Part shown: one piece after another, positions 12,530 through 23,421 of the stretch | How the letters are laid out: every line of letters starts with the position of its first letter | How positions within the stretch are numbered: position 1 is the stretch's first letter | Source: Prosapia bicincta | Taxonomy: Eukaryota > Arthropoda > Insecta > Hemiptera > Cercopidae | DNA length: 64,000 nt | Assembly (NCBI GenBank): GCA_036971475.1 | Contig: JBAIZL010000060.1 | Span: 1-64,000, forward strand | Reading direction: 5' to 3' | The notes under the pieces: model-generated | What the model was told of the DNA's origin: nothing | The model's database searches: none | What the model saw: only the letters and a program-made list of their open reading frames with translations | Made by a program: the position numbers and the translations under genes

Positions 12530-13253
12530 TAAATTAAAGAAAGTTTGTGGTTAAGAGGTTTTTGTGTATTTATTAACTAAGGAAACCATAATTTTATGAG
12601 ATTACCTATTTTTTTATTTTCTTATTAAAAACTGTAGTTTCAACGTCTATAGATTGTAGCTCAGCTAAGCTAAAAAGGCATATAATCGCACTATAATTAA
12701 CACACACTAATTCTTTCTTGTTCACTAATTTTATACACTTAACTTTACATTTTGACGCGGTAAAAGTTTTATATATGACGTTACAAATACTAACTCAATT
12801 TTGAAAGCAGTTCTTACACAGAGGCTCGGAACATTCCAGACATATTGGCTTTAGACAGCTTACACACGAGTTTTTCTATTTTTGTTGCTGCACAAATTCT
12901 ACAGCTTCTTCTTTGTTTCGTTTGGTTTTCATGTGCAGTGGATTATCTATTGGGGAATCAGGCCCTAAAATGCGTCATATTGTACGCCATACGTCACGGC
13001 TGAGTGGGTAGTTTACAAGTCGGCTCCTGAGGTTTGGTAAGACCAGACAATGGGGTAGGTTTTTAATGATACCCCTCTTTCATTGTCGGTAGTTTCCTTT
13101 GCATTTTTCGTACCTTGAAGCAACGCATACGAATTGCTCTACTTATGTTATTGCCCAGCAACTACATGAATAAACAGAACGCTTTCTTATCAAGTTTATC
13201 GACTCTTCCTTATGTACGGTTATAGTACGATATTATATATGTCTTACTGCGTG

Positions 13254-14018
13254 TTTCATCCAGTGATATCACGTGATGCATGAAGATGCTAGAATAAGTA
13301 TTTTAATTTTTTGGAGAACATGTGATAGCAGTGTTTTCTTGGTAAATCCGTACAGTGATGTTTCTGGAATTCTGTGTCTGTTAGGTTGAAATGATTGTGG
13401 TATTTCTCTCTTTTTTAGAGTTCCTACATAGGTTAAACCCTTTTCACTCAATAGATGAGAATCAGGCAAGAATATAATTGTCTGGCGTTATATTGCTATT
13501 ACTTTCATAGGTTTCACCCGATACTCGTATTTCCGATACAGGTTTCGAACGTGTAAGAAACGTGCATTAAGACCGTCAATAGGGTCTCCAACAAGGAAAG
13601 GGAATTCAGGAGAATCATATTTTATTTCCTTGGCAATAACCCTAAAGAAGCCGAGAGCTGACATCATTTTCTTTTCAGATTTATTTGGCTTGATTTTTTT
13701 TCGTACTGTCATAGTATATTAATTATTAGGTCTGGTATAATTCATGTTTCATCCAGTGATATCCCGTGATGCAAAGAAGATGATAGAAGTACTTTATTTT
13801 TTTGGGAACATGTGATAGCAGTGTTATTATCTTGATAAACACGTTCAGGGATGTTTCTGGAACTCTTTGTCTGTTAGAAAGGATTGTGGTATCTCTCTCA
13901 TATTTTTTAGAGTTCCTACATAGAGTTAACCTTTTCCACTTAGTTTTTCCACAACCTCAATAGATGAGAACCAGTTGTGTGCCGTTTTATTGCTATTACG
14001 TCTAGCAATCGGCTTTGT
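13254..14018 (-). repeat. Internal duplication within the piggyBac pseudogene
   Basis: The segment encoding DNWF-like through YVGTLKK..REIPQSF to the MHH-like region is present twice: about 13254-13530 and 13740-14018. Both copies end with GATATC followed by ACTGGATGAAACA. The copy at 13254 continues into the downstream part of the transposase, and the copy at 13740 joins the upstream part. R1 copy 2 lies exactly between the two, so the R1 arrival and the duplication are probably one event. Confidence 0.75.
13530..13715 (+). repeat. Dispersed repeat R1, copy 2 (partial)
   Basis: Same orientation as copy 3. It covers ACGTGTAAGAAACGTGCATT through AGATTTATTTGGCT and lacks the outer segment shared by copies 1 and 3. 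It lies between the duplicated piggyBac segments. The minus-strand frame is open across it (13488-13712) but has no recognisable domain. Confidence 0.75.
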
Positions 14019-15324
14019 TAGTCGTGAAACAGCTTGAGTAGGAATTATCACACTTTGTTCAGGTTCTCATAAATCTTCACCACAGAACCATTCCCTGCGT
14101 ATACTCTTCCGTTATAGGAGTAACTGGTTCTTGCATGACAAAGGGATAATATATTCAGGCCATAATTAGCCGGTTTTTTGGCATGTACATTACAAAACAT
14201 TTCCCTCGAAAAGAAACAAGCTGTCCATCTATTGTTCCATAATGGCCAATATAGTACACCTTTCGACAATCTGTTGAAAATTAAAGGAATTGCTGCCATC
14301 CTCAGTTTTTAATCGTTCTGATCTTTCAAAAGGGTTACCAAATTGCAAACACGTTAGTAAAAATAGAAATATGTTTTTCGACGGAATAGATGCAAATATT
14401 TTAACACCTGTTCCATCTAGAGCAAACACGTAATCAGCATTTATATGATATATTTTAAGAACTGCAGAAAATATTAGTAATCAAAAAAATTTTAAATTTT
14501 ATCAAATCAACCTCTTTTAGTTCAGAACGTAAAGATCGTAGAGAGCACTCCCTCATTCTCTAATTATTTTGATATCAGTCCATTTAATGATTTCTTGCGG
14601 CATGCCATCATCAAAGTATTTGCTATGCAATGAAATAGGATCTTTAGGCTCATCTACAGTTATTCTTACGAATGGAAAACGCAAAGCAATGTCATGCTGT
14701 GGTGTTCGTACTGCTCTAGTTGAAGTAGCAGCCCATTTATAACAAATATTTATAGAAATAGTTTACTTCTGGAGGTTGCAATTCTTTGAATTCATCATCT
14801 TCATCTGGTGCACTTTGTTGAGATTCGGTATCATGATCACTTTGCTCAATTTCTTCTTCACTCTTTTGCACAGTTCCCCTATTCTATTTGATGCCTTCTA
14901 AATGTTGTGCATTAAGTACAGCGCCTGAATCACTGACGTCTTCAGTGATGGTATCTTCAAAATCACTGTCATATGTTTCCACTCCTTCAGTCTCATTAGT
15001 TGAAATTAGTTTCCTTTTTACTCCAGAACTCCAGAACTCCAGACCTATCCATTTTGTTAGGTTATGTAACAGTATAGTAAAATGATCCGTTTAAAAAAAA
15101 AACGAGAAACAATAAAAAATAAAAGTTTAAAATGTTACACAAATACCGAACATGTTGTGAGGCTCAACTGAAGTTTCAAACTATTATAAAACCAACAATG
15201 CACAGAATCACGCGAACAACGCTAATACCATGTCAAACACTACTAAATAGAAATCTACTAAGCCCCATGACCTTCAATTAGTAGTGGAGGGGGACAAAAC
15301 ACGACGACGGTAGTTAAAGGTTAA

Positions 15325-16484
15325 TTAACTAATAGCACACATACGTCCGTGAAAAATGGTCGATGTTCCAGGTCTTATGATTTCTTAGAAACGTTATTAA
15401 AAATTCAAATTGGTCTTATCTGACATACTATTAACTTACCCTGCATAAATCTTGAACTTAAATTCTCGCTAGTTACCATTTCTCCAACGACTATATGGTA
15501 GTCACATATTTCATGGAAAGAAAAAGAACAAAGCACTACTGACCTAAAGCCGAAATCTGGTTCTCAAATATCTTCTAACCATGCGACAACTTTGACTCCT
15601 ATATTCCTTCTGTTATAATTTATTTCTTTATGATATTATAATTACAGTTCGAACTATGGTTCCTAGTTTCAGAGTTACTTCTCTACATGTTGAAATTTCT
15701 AGGATTTTCTTGGAGAACACCTAGAGAACTACGAGAAGGTGACGATCTATGTATAACCTTAAAATTATTAAATATTTAACATTTATTGATATGTATACGT
15801 TCAAATGTTCGCTGTTTTCACTTTATTAATCCTTGATTTTTGCACTTTGACTTTTGTTGCTCATTATTTATTGTTTCAATTTATTTACTCGTTACAGTTT
15901 TACTATTTCTTTCCGCTCAGTTTTATTGCCCCGTTAAAGACATTTTTGAAATCAGGTTAAACGTGTTATATTCAACCTCTCATACTTCTCTACTTCTAAT
16001 ACCTCTACTAATAACGTTTCTATAAAACAAAGTTCAGAGTTTATTTTAGCATAGTAAATTGTTTATGGTCGTGTTGAAAGCATTCTAATAAATGCGCTCA
16101 CATAAACGTTTTGTTTTACAGCCTACACTCACAAAATACATGACAACGATAAACAATCGGATAAAAACAGACTAGGGCAGAAAATAACTATGTACTATAA
16201 AAAGCACATTTAGAAAAAGAAACTCACGTCTTGCACCTGCGATTTGTGTTTTTGGTTACTTTTGTTATTGCATGCCTATTTTATTCAGGTAAATGCTATG
16301 TAGAACAATGCAATTTTGTGAATACTTTCAATTATTGTTAGATTTTGCAAATTAGTTTCTTCCAGCCAAATCGAATAAGTTCCATTATTTGACATAAAAT
16401 GATGAATTCACGATTGTAATTTGAATAATTCTTTACAGAAACTGTCCCATACGCAAGTTTATCTTTGTAGCTATAAAGACAATA
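15325..16484. other. Unique AT-rich sequence
   Basis: Nothing recognised. The short open frame at 15840-16025 is hydrophobic and without features. Confidence 0.5.
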
Positions 16485-16643
16485 TTTATTAACACAATGC
16501 ACAGAATCGCACAGTGTAGAACACTTACTAAATAAAAAGATACTGAGGCCCATGACCATCAAGGAGTAATGGAGGGGGAAAACTAAACAACACCATAGGC
16601 GACAGTGCCTGTCAGGCATGTCGACGGTAGTTAAAGGTACACC
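16485..16643 (-). mobile_element. piggyBac terminal fragment, second copy
   Basis: Shares CAATGCACAGAATC, CCCATGACC, AGTAATGGAGGGGG and GACGGTAGTTAAAGGT with the right end of the element at 15200-15320. The base pairs beyond are TACA rather than TTAA. No transposase body adjoins it, so it is a truncated copy or the end of a short non-autonomous derivative. The open frame 16338-16619 on the minus strand simply crosses it. Confidence 0.65.
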
Positions 16644-17234
16644 CTCGCAGGTAAATGTTCACATTCTCAAATAAACTACGATAAGATTTTTTATGCAATG
16701 ACAAATTGATTTAGATCGGAAGACGTTACATTATACCATGGATGTATTTTTCATGCGTAGTCATTTACCGAAGAATATATCTTTGCCATGCCGATATATC
16801 CCCTGACTCTTATAGTAACCTACAACATATAAATATACATTGTACTTAACGGTTTTTACAATACAATACCTAAAACTAAGAATCACATATTAGAGCAAAT
16901 ATCGCGAAACAAGGAATACATCTAAACTGTTTTACGTAAAAGAAATTTATATTCCTATTTAAACCAAAATATTCCTTCCGACGATCTAGTTATTTCAATT
17001 GTGTATTATGTTTTACCAATTGAATTTTACTAAAGTATCTCAATTCATACTAATATAATCATCACTACCGTCATTATTGTTATAAATATGTTTACTATTT
17101 TATTATCAATAATATTCATTTTATCAAAACCGATATTTTGACAAACACATTTCAACTGCAGTAAATATATCACAACAAATACTGTTAGACAAATTTGGTT
17201 TTTGTACAAATAAAACAAAATGTTTGATAAAACA
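16644..17234. other. Unique AT-rich sequence
   Basis: No gene or repeat recognised. Confidence 0.5.
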
Positions 17235-17535
17235 ACAAATTCACCCGATACACACATTTCACCCGTTTCGAGCGCGTAAGCAACTTGTATTAAGACCGTC
17301 AATAAGGTCTCTTACAAGGAAAGCGAATTTAGCACAATCAAATTTTATTTCCTTGGCAGTGAACCTAAAGAGGAGAGCTGACATAATTTTCCTTTCAGAT
17401 TTATTTGGCTCAAGTTTTCTCCAGGAGAAACGTTTCGCTGTGTGACTTTTATGCATGAATTATTTACCAATCACCAAGATTTATTGATCTGTGACGGTTG
17501 CTTCTAGGAATATCTCGGTCAATCTCATGAGGGTC
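17235..17535 (+). repeat. Dispersed repeat R1, copy 3
   Basis: Longest copy of R1. It contains AAGACCGTCAATAAGGTCTC, TTATTTCCTTGGCAGTGAAC, AGATTTATTTGGCT, then GGAGAAACG and GATTTATTGATCTGTGACGG, the last two shared with copy 1. Open frames on both strands (17224-17445 plus, 17259-17456 minus) parallel those of copy 1, but the codon changes between copies show no sign of protein-level constraint. Confidence 0.75.
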
Positions 17536-17824
17536 GAAGAAATTTAGACTTTATGCATTTACAATATTTATTCGTTTTACTCTATTCAATTTTCCCTTCA
17601 AAACATAAAATGTACCTAACAATGTTTCATTTTCTTGGAAACAAAAGTACTCTCTTCCTAAATGAATTCCTTTTTAGAAGCATAGATTTATATTAGATAC
17701 TTATTTTAATCTTAATACATGGATATCTAAGCGAATCTAAATTGTCAGTGTTATTATAGCCCAATAATCGTTATCAGCTATAACAATTTAGAGCAACGGC
17801 GGCGTAAATTTTTAATTAACAAAA

Positions 17825-17920
17825 ATTAAATCTTTGAACCTCAAATAAAACCTTTTATTTAGATCCTCAACTACATTTCGATTGCAATTCAATCACCTTC
17901 AGAGGAGTTAAATCTCCAAA
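17825..17920 (-). repeat. Degenerate hammerhead-like repeat fragment
   Basis: On the minus strand: CTGAAGG, T, a GATTG/CAATC hairpin, GAAA, then TGTAGTTGAGG. The layout is that of the palindrome family, but A9 of the core is G, the palindromic stem III is lost and no UH precedes a stem I. Flanks rich in AAATAAAA resemble the outer arms of the 12.4-kb element. A decayed relative, not expected to be active. Confidence 0.5.
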
Positions 17921-18605
17921 AAATAATAGATATATAAAAAATAATATTAATTTTAAAACATTTAAAAAGTTTTAGTTATAAAAAAGTAAAAAATTAGAAG
18001 GTTTTTTTAATTGTTTTTTTTTTAGTAAAATCTTTTGATAATCTATTCTTTAATCAAATGAAATAGTTATAATTAGGTTATAACACAAGTTAGGTTACAA
18101 GTACATCAAAAAACATGTTACAACGGATGTTTTTGTACACATTTCATGTGATATATTCCGTTTCCTATGCCAGACTAGTAGACAAATACTCTAGTAATTA
18201 TACCTATGTCTATCTTCTTACTAACCTGTACAGAGTGTTAAATATTGTCCAAGCAATGGGCGTTTTCAACACAGATTTATAGATCTCATATAGTTCAAGT
18301 AAAGTAATCCAGATTCATCTTAAGCTAACCATAATATATGTAGACAAAATGTTTTCAAGTACCTTCCTCGACCGAGAAAATCTCTACCTCGAATAAAGTA
18401 CTCTTCCTAACCACTCTTGAGGCAATACGCAAACATATTTGAAAATAAAATAAAAAACATACTATACGAACAAATACAATAGACATCACATTATTTGTTT
18501 GGCCACAAAATCGAACACAGTATAAAGAGCGGCACCACTCAGCTCCCAACACATCCTGGACAATAATGATGATTAACAACTTGAAGCAACTGTGCGGTAA
18601 CTTTT
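17921..18605. other. Unique AT-rich sequence
   Basis: No gene recognised; the minus-strand frame 18355-18579 has no identifiable domain. Confidence 0.5.
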
Positions 18606-18700
18606 ATTTAAATAAATAAAACCTCCTAACCAAAAATAATTTTTTATTCAAACCCTTATGTACATTCGTTTACAAAGCAATCAAAATGTAAAAAGGAATT
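18606..18700 (-). repeat. Diverged single arm of the 12.4-kb palindrome family
   Basis: The minus strand reads GATTGCTTTGTAAACGAATG, TACATAAGGG, then GGTTAGGAGGTTTTATTT. This aligns with GGTTACTTTGTAACTGAAATGTACATTAGGG and GGTTAAGAGGTTTTTGTG of the 12.4-kb arm. The CTGANGA part is missing. Confidence 0.6.
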
Positions 18701-20637
18701 ATTGAAAAAATAATTTTTTTAGTCATTTTTTATAACAAAAAAATGATTATTGGTTACAGACAGTTCAAATTTGTTGTGCCTATGTTATCAGCTCAAATTC
18801 GACTATAAATAATAAAAACATAAAATATGCACAGTTTTGACTTGAAGGCACATTGAATATGTTTGCAATATATTTGCTTATATTATGATACATTTAAACC
18901 TTCGCAAGTAAATATACTCCTTCACAAATAAACTGCGATAGGATTTGTGATGTAATATTAGGTTAGGTTAGGTAGGAATATATCACATTATTCAGTCTAT
19001 TATGAACGTATTTGGTAGACTGCTATTAAATACTTCATATAATTTTGTGCTTTATAGTCGTATTTATTTAGAAACTTTATGTTCACAAACATCTGAATTT
19101 ACTTTCTACTCAATGGGAGTATTACTTTCGAGCAATTTTACAATTCAATAAATTCTACCTATTTTTCGTTATTTCTGTTAAAATAAAAATTACATCTGAC
19201 TCTGCAAAAGAATCAATGATTCGCTAAAAATTGATTCAAATTTGCTTTATAAAAAAAGTTGAACAGTTCTGTTATTACATATACCATTTTATATGTTATA
19301 CCAAAATGTTTGCAATATTTATTGAAAAATACAAGGATTCAAACTGAATTTGGCCATAATGACAGAATGCACTCACTTATGATTAATTTTTTTCAAGTAT
19401 TTGAAAATAATATTGATTAAAAATAATGCACAATTAAACACACAATAAATATAACAATAGTGTTTAGAAATAAATTTTATAGAAAAATATTTAACTCTGG
19501 AAACTGGCCTAACATTGATAAAACATATTGGCATTAAGAAGTGCGTACTTGTAATAACAGTTTTTCTACTTACCTCACTTTATTTCTGAAACTAAATATA
19601 CTGTTTATTTGGAGAACCGTATTGTGAATACGTTCTTTGTATGTTGCTGAAATACACCGTCTGTTACTTAAAGTAAGTAGGGATCAGAAAGGAAGTTGCC
19701 GGCAAGTCGGTTATAAATTACTGTCACCTGAACTCTCAGGATGAGTAGTATTTTATCAGAAGGCTCGAGCAGGGGGATATTGTTGTCACCTCGGGTGATC
19801 GATAGTCCCGGGGAAATAGGTTACGTCCTAGCCTTAGACGTCACTTAATGCTATACTGTTCGACATAATCGACTGAGTGTAGCTTAATGTCCTCAACAGG
19901 CAGCCCCCAAAGGTTTAGGACGGCAGAAAACTTCGATCTATTGCTTTGAGCATACAGATCTTTGGGAAATTTTGAAAATAAGGAAACAAATATTTGTAAA
20001 AATGAGTGTACATAAAAAAGTAAACGAATAATTGTATAAAATAATTAAAATAAAACGATTTAAAAAGGGGTTAACCTAAAAGTAACCAAAATTTTTATAC
20101 TTTATTCTGAATTTATAGCCTGAAAATACTATACATATTATGGCAATAAATGAAACACTTAATTATTTATTCTTAAGACAAACTTTTAGGCAAATGTTTT
20201 GTAATAAAACCTAGTAGTGAATTAATAAACAATCCTTTAAATAGTCATATTATAGTATTCATTACTTTTTCATACAGTTTTGGTTAAATGTATTTGTTTT
20301 TCAGTAAATGTTTTTTCAGTACTATGCATTTACTTTGCCATTTGAAATTAAAGATCGTTGCTAATTAATATTTCAGCACTGTAATTACAGTTTTAAAAAG
20401 TCTTATAAAACTAAATAAGTCTTATTAAAACAAAAATGGTCTTATAAAACTATTCTTAAACTTATACTAATGACTCTTCTGATTTAAATGTAGTTACTTA
20501 CTTTGTATCTATGAAATGAAGTTAGGTTTCTACTGTAACAGAGCTCAAGTGTAAGAATGAAGAAAGAGAAAAGTTTGAGAATTGGCAGCAATTATTAAAG
20601 AGATTTTATGCACTTCAGCGTATAGGTAACCTGAAAT
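18701..20637. other. Unique AT-rich sequence with a small TTAGG run and a GC-richer patch
   Basis: Three TTAGG units plus TAGG lie at 18959-18976. A distinctly GC-richer patch at about 19670-19930 (CTCGGGTGATCGATAGTCCCG nearby) has no open frame or known motif. No gene called. Confidence 0.5.
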
Positions 20638-20700
20638 CACGTGTTAAGAGGTTTTTGTGTATTTATTATTAAATTCAACCACAGTATATTCCTAATAAAT
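20638..20700 (+). repeat. Outer-arm fragment of the 12.4-kb palindrome family
   Basis: GTTAAGAGGTTTTTGTGTAT followed by TTATTATTAAATTCAACC matches the outer end and immediate flank of the element at 12369-12575, including the bases just outside the symmetrical part (GTGGTTGAATTTAATAATAA at 12356). The real element therefore extends beyond the palindrome on that side. Confidence 0.7.
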
Positions 20701-22229
20701 TGTAATAGCAATTATTTGTTTGTATTGTACATTACATATATTGTTAGTTATATTATTTTGAACTTAGACGTTTAAGGAATGGCTCTCGTAATTTTCACCT
20801 TTACTTTAACTTCATTTGCAATATCTTTCACCTTGGACCCTTTCTTAAAACAATAATATTACAGAATACTATCGTACTGCATACTCGGTTCCTGAATTAT
20901 TTACCTAATTCTGAGGTCTGCAGTTGGGTATGTTTAGTTATTTAAAGTGTAGATGAACCAGCTACCATCTTATATGCAATCGCAAGGTTAACATTAGTCA
21001 CATTTCTAAAGTGACGTTATGAAGAGACCAAACATGTCCAAATTGGAAAGCGAAGTAGGCAGGACTTGTTAAAATACAGGATGACTCCTAGAGGAATTTA
21101 TAGGAAACCATTACATTAGTATGATCTAGCATCTAGTTTCTCTTTTTCATTCTATTACATTTTATAGTCGCTTCTGCATGGTACAACATTTAGCAACGAG
21201 CTCTATCTGCTGCTATCCTTCAAGATAGAATCAGGGTACCTAATAGATACTGGCTCTACAACTTTACCCCCGGGTTACATACATTTACTGCAAGATTAGA
21301 CCTTGAGATCGACTTTCTTCTACACAGCGTTTGAACCTTTTGTCTCTTGAAGATTTTTGTTAAAATTTAAGTAAACTAAGCTGTGTTTATTTAACAGAAC
21401 AAACAGGACTTTCTGAAATAGAATTAGGTGGGCTGCACTAACATTTGCCCTACGCGTGCCATATTGAAATCCTTTTTCAGTTTATACTATATGTAATTCA
21501 CATTTTATTTTTCTGTAAACTATGAAAGACTTTTCGTGATTAGATTTTATTTTTCTAACATCGCTGTAAAGTAGTGTGGGTCTTCAAGACTAAAACTTAT
21601 AATTATATATATATATAAGTCATATTCTATATGAGTGCAATTGATTTAAACGTTTCTTCTACAGAAACGAGCAAACCTGGTTGTGGATGAACAAAATTCA
21701 AAAATAGTTTTTTTTATTGATTCCACATTTAATTTTAGATAAATTTTTAGTCTTGTTTCGTTAAAAATGCATCCTACAGTTTTATTAGCTTTATGTTTAA
21801 TTTTTGGACTCTTTTCTATGACTCGGAAAATTGGTTACTTATATATATTCAACCCCACTTAGTCAAAACTGACTTCTGTATTTAATTTTTCGCAAAGAAA
21901 GGGGCATAGTTAAACCTTTCTACTGTTATTACCATAGCCTGTTTCTTACTTAAGCTACATCTTGAAAGACTATAACAAATATAGTTTAAAATACTGGTAA
22001 TTCCTATCCTAGACTGGATCAATTCTTATTTTACCCGTTAATGGCTTTTTATATTTACACCTAATTATTGAAAAACGTGATTAACGAGAAAAAAGTGATT
22101 ATACATGTTGGGAGTAATGCGTAGTGGGTAAACTTACACTCATGTAAACGTTTTACTTCGATTTAAATGAAATAAATCTTTTAGAATTATTTCGATTTCA
22201 ATAAAATAACGATTAAATAAATAATTTGG
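20701..22229. other. Unique AT-rich sequence
   Basis: No gene supported. A short frame around 21228-21300 contains LIDTGSTTL, which recalls a retroviral-type aspartic protease motif, but nothing around it supports a protease or a retroelement. Confidence 0.5.
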
Positions 22230-22702
22230 ACTTTAATCTATATATGTATATATATATATTAATGAATGTTTGTGTGTATGCATGTATGTATGAGCCTTAT
22301 GCGTTACTAAGCCACTGATCTGGCCGCCAAAAAACTTAATGAAAATATTGAGTATATTCCTGGAAAGGTTTCTGGTGACATAATGTTTCCCAGCATATAG
22401 TTTTTAAGTGCAAAAATAGAAAAAAAATATGACTTATGATTATATTTCAATACATTTAATTGAACTCACTCCAAATTCTGGTTGTTAGGCAACACTCGAC
22501 AATCTAAAATTATTGTCCAACACTTTTCAAACAATATAGATAACATTTCGTATATCCGAATGCTCTTGAATAAAAAACCTTAAATCTAGAACTTCGACTG
22601 TTACACTGTCTACTTTCTCGATCGACTACTACACATACAGCTATTATTATGTTATTAAAATACTAAATTAGGTTTAGCTAATGTTAACCCGCCATTCATT
22701 GA

Positions 22703-22704
<2 letters not shown>

Positions 22705-22771
<67 letters not shown>
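22705..22771. repeat. (TA)n microsatellite
   Basis: About 33 uninterrupted TA units at the end of the first 22-kb module copy. Confidence 0.97.
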
Positions 22772-22774
<3 letters not shown>

Positions 22775-23179
22775 GGTGTTTCTATATATGTAGGCTATGT
22801 ATGTACCTATGCGACTTATGCTTTACTAAAGCACTGATCCGATCGCAATATAAACTTTGGAAAGTTGTATACATTCCTGGTAGGATTCCTGGCGACATTA
22901 GTTTTAACAACATGTAATTTTTAAGTTCCAGAATAGCATAAAAAAAGAATTAATATATTATCTTAAGACATTTCATTGAATTTATTCTAAATGTTGGTTG
23001 TTAGCAACACTCAACAATCTAAAATTGTTTTCCAAAACTTTTCAAACAATATAAATAGCATTAAATCTAGAACTTTTATTGTCATACTTTTCTGTATCAA
23101 CTACTATAATTTCAGCTATCATTATAATAATAGATTACTAAATTTGGTTTAGTAATGGTAAAACCCCATCCATTGACCT

Positions 23180-23182
<3 letters not shown>

Positions 23183-23224
<42 letters not shown>
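23183..23224. repeat. (TA)n microsatellite
   Basis: About 20 TA units ending the second module copy, directly beside the foldback element at 23237-23457. Confidence 0.95.
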
Positions 23225-23226
<2 letters not shown>

Positions 23227-23272
23227 AATTAATAATATACACTAATTACAGGAATAATTTATTGAATAATAC

Positions 23273-23317
23273 ACTCAAAGCTTTTCGTTGGTTGACATTA
23301 CCAACATCCTCAGGAAT
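23273..23317 (-). ncRNA. Hammerhead ribozyme-like motif, left arm (intact core)
   Basis: On the minus strand: stem I ATTC paired with GAGT (three standard pairs and one G-T), CTGAGGA, an extra T, stem II GTTGG/CCAAC, GAAA, a palindromic stem III AAGCTT, then T at the predicted cleavage site. All consensus core bases are present except for the inserted T before stem II. Different loops and stems from the 12.4-kb motif but the same layout, so covariation supports an RNA structure. Confidence 0.5.
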
Positions 23318-23376
23318 TACAATACTAAGAATGATAAAAAAAGGATAATCCTTTTTTTATCATTCTTAGTATTGTA

Positions 23377-23421
23377 ATTCCTGAGGATGTTGGTAATGTC
23401 AACCAACAAAACGCTTTGAGT
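23377..23421 (+). ncRNA. Hammerhead-like motif, right arm, mutated core
   Basis: Mirror of the left-arm motif, but GAAA reads AAAA (G12 lost) and the stem III palindrome AAGCTT reads ACGCTT. Expected to be inactive if the left-arm version is a ribozyme. Confidence 0.4.

Larger units (their letters stand above)
12369..12575. repeat. Perfect-type palindrome (foldback) with hammerhead-like arms, inserted in piggyBac
   Basis: Arms of about 103 bp mirror around base 12472, with only a few mismatches near the centre (GGGATAACAT versus ATGTCATCCC). Each arm carries the motif CTGAGGATGGTTAC...GTAACTGAAATGTACATTAGGG. The outer parts of the arms (TTAAGAGGTTTTTGTG) are shared with fragments at 18606-18700 and 20638-20700, which shows a dispersed family. 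It lies within the left (3-prime) non-coding part of the piggyBac element, so it inserted after that element. Confidence 0.9.
12790..15055 (-). pseudogene. piggyBac transposase pseudogene
   Basis: Minus-strand reading order: an acidic N-terminal segment (DSDFEDTITEDVSDSG, about 14890-14980); a region like the piggyBac core (FLFLLTCLQFGNPFERSERL, about 14310-14380); an IDGQLVSFRG segment with the first catalytic Asp kept (about 14210-14240); KPANYGLNILSLC (about 14145-14180); and TAHNWFSSIE (about 13960), where the usual catalytic Asp of the DNWF motif is His. Next come YVGTLK and REIPQSF, then GRVDKLD (about 13190) keeping the third catalytic region. A Cys-rich end, CRICAATK and CLECSEPLCKNC, falls at about 12800-12920. 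Many stops and frame changes separate these pieces. It is a dead DDE transposase, family assignment confident, and it cannot make a functional protein. Confidence 0.8.
12168..15324 (-). mobile_element. Degenerate full-length piggyBac element
   Basis: The right end, read on the minus strand, is TTAA followed by CCTTTAACTACCGTCGTCG (15321-15324 inward). The left end, read on the plus strand, is CCTATTTAAACTACCGTCGG (from 12168). These are matching terminal inverted repeats, and TTAA is the target-site signature of piggyBac. Between them the minus strand carries transposase remains in the correct order: acidic N-terminus, DDE region, Cys-rich C-terminus. The element is interrupted by the palindrome at 12369-12575 and by the R1 copy with an internal duplication at 13254-14018. 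At the left end the bases beside the inverted repeat read TTTG rather than TTAA, so that target copy is mutated or my boundary is off by a few bases. Confidence 0.75.

Noticed and set aside
13488..13712. 74-codon minus-strand frame within R1 copy 2
   Set aside because: The frame is shared by R1 copies, but the differences between copies are almost all non-synonymous, so there is no sign of selection on a protein.
18959..18976. TTAGG run as a telomere or interstitial telomeric site
   Set aside because: Only three full units; a common short word in arthropod DNA and not a telomeric array.
21228..21300. LIDTGSTTL as a retroelement aspartic protease
   Set aside because: Short frame, no neighbouring gag, reverse transcriptase or LTR features.
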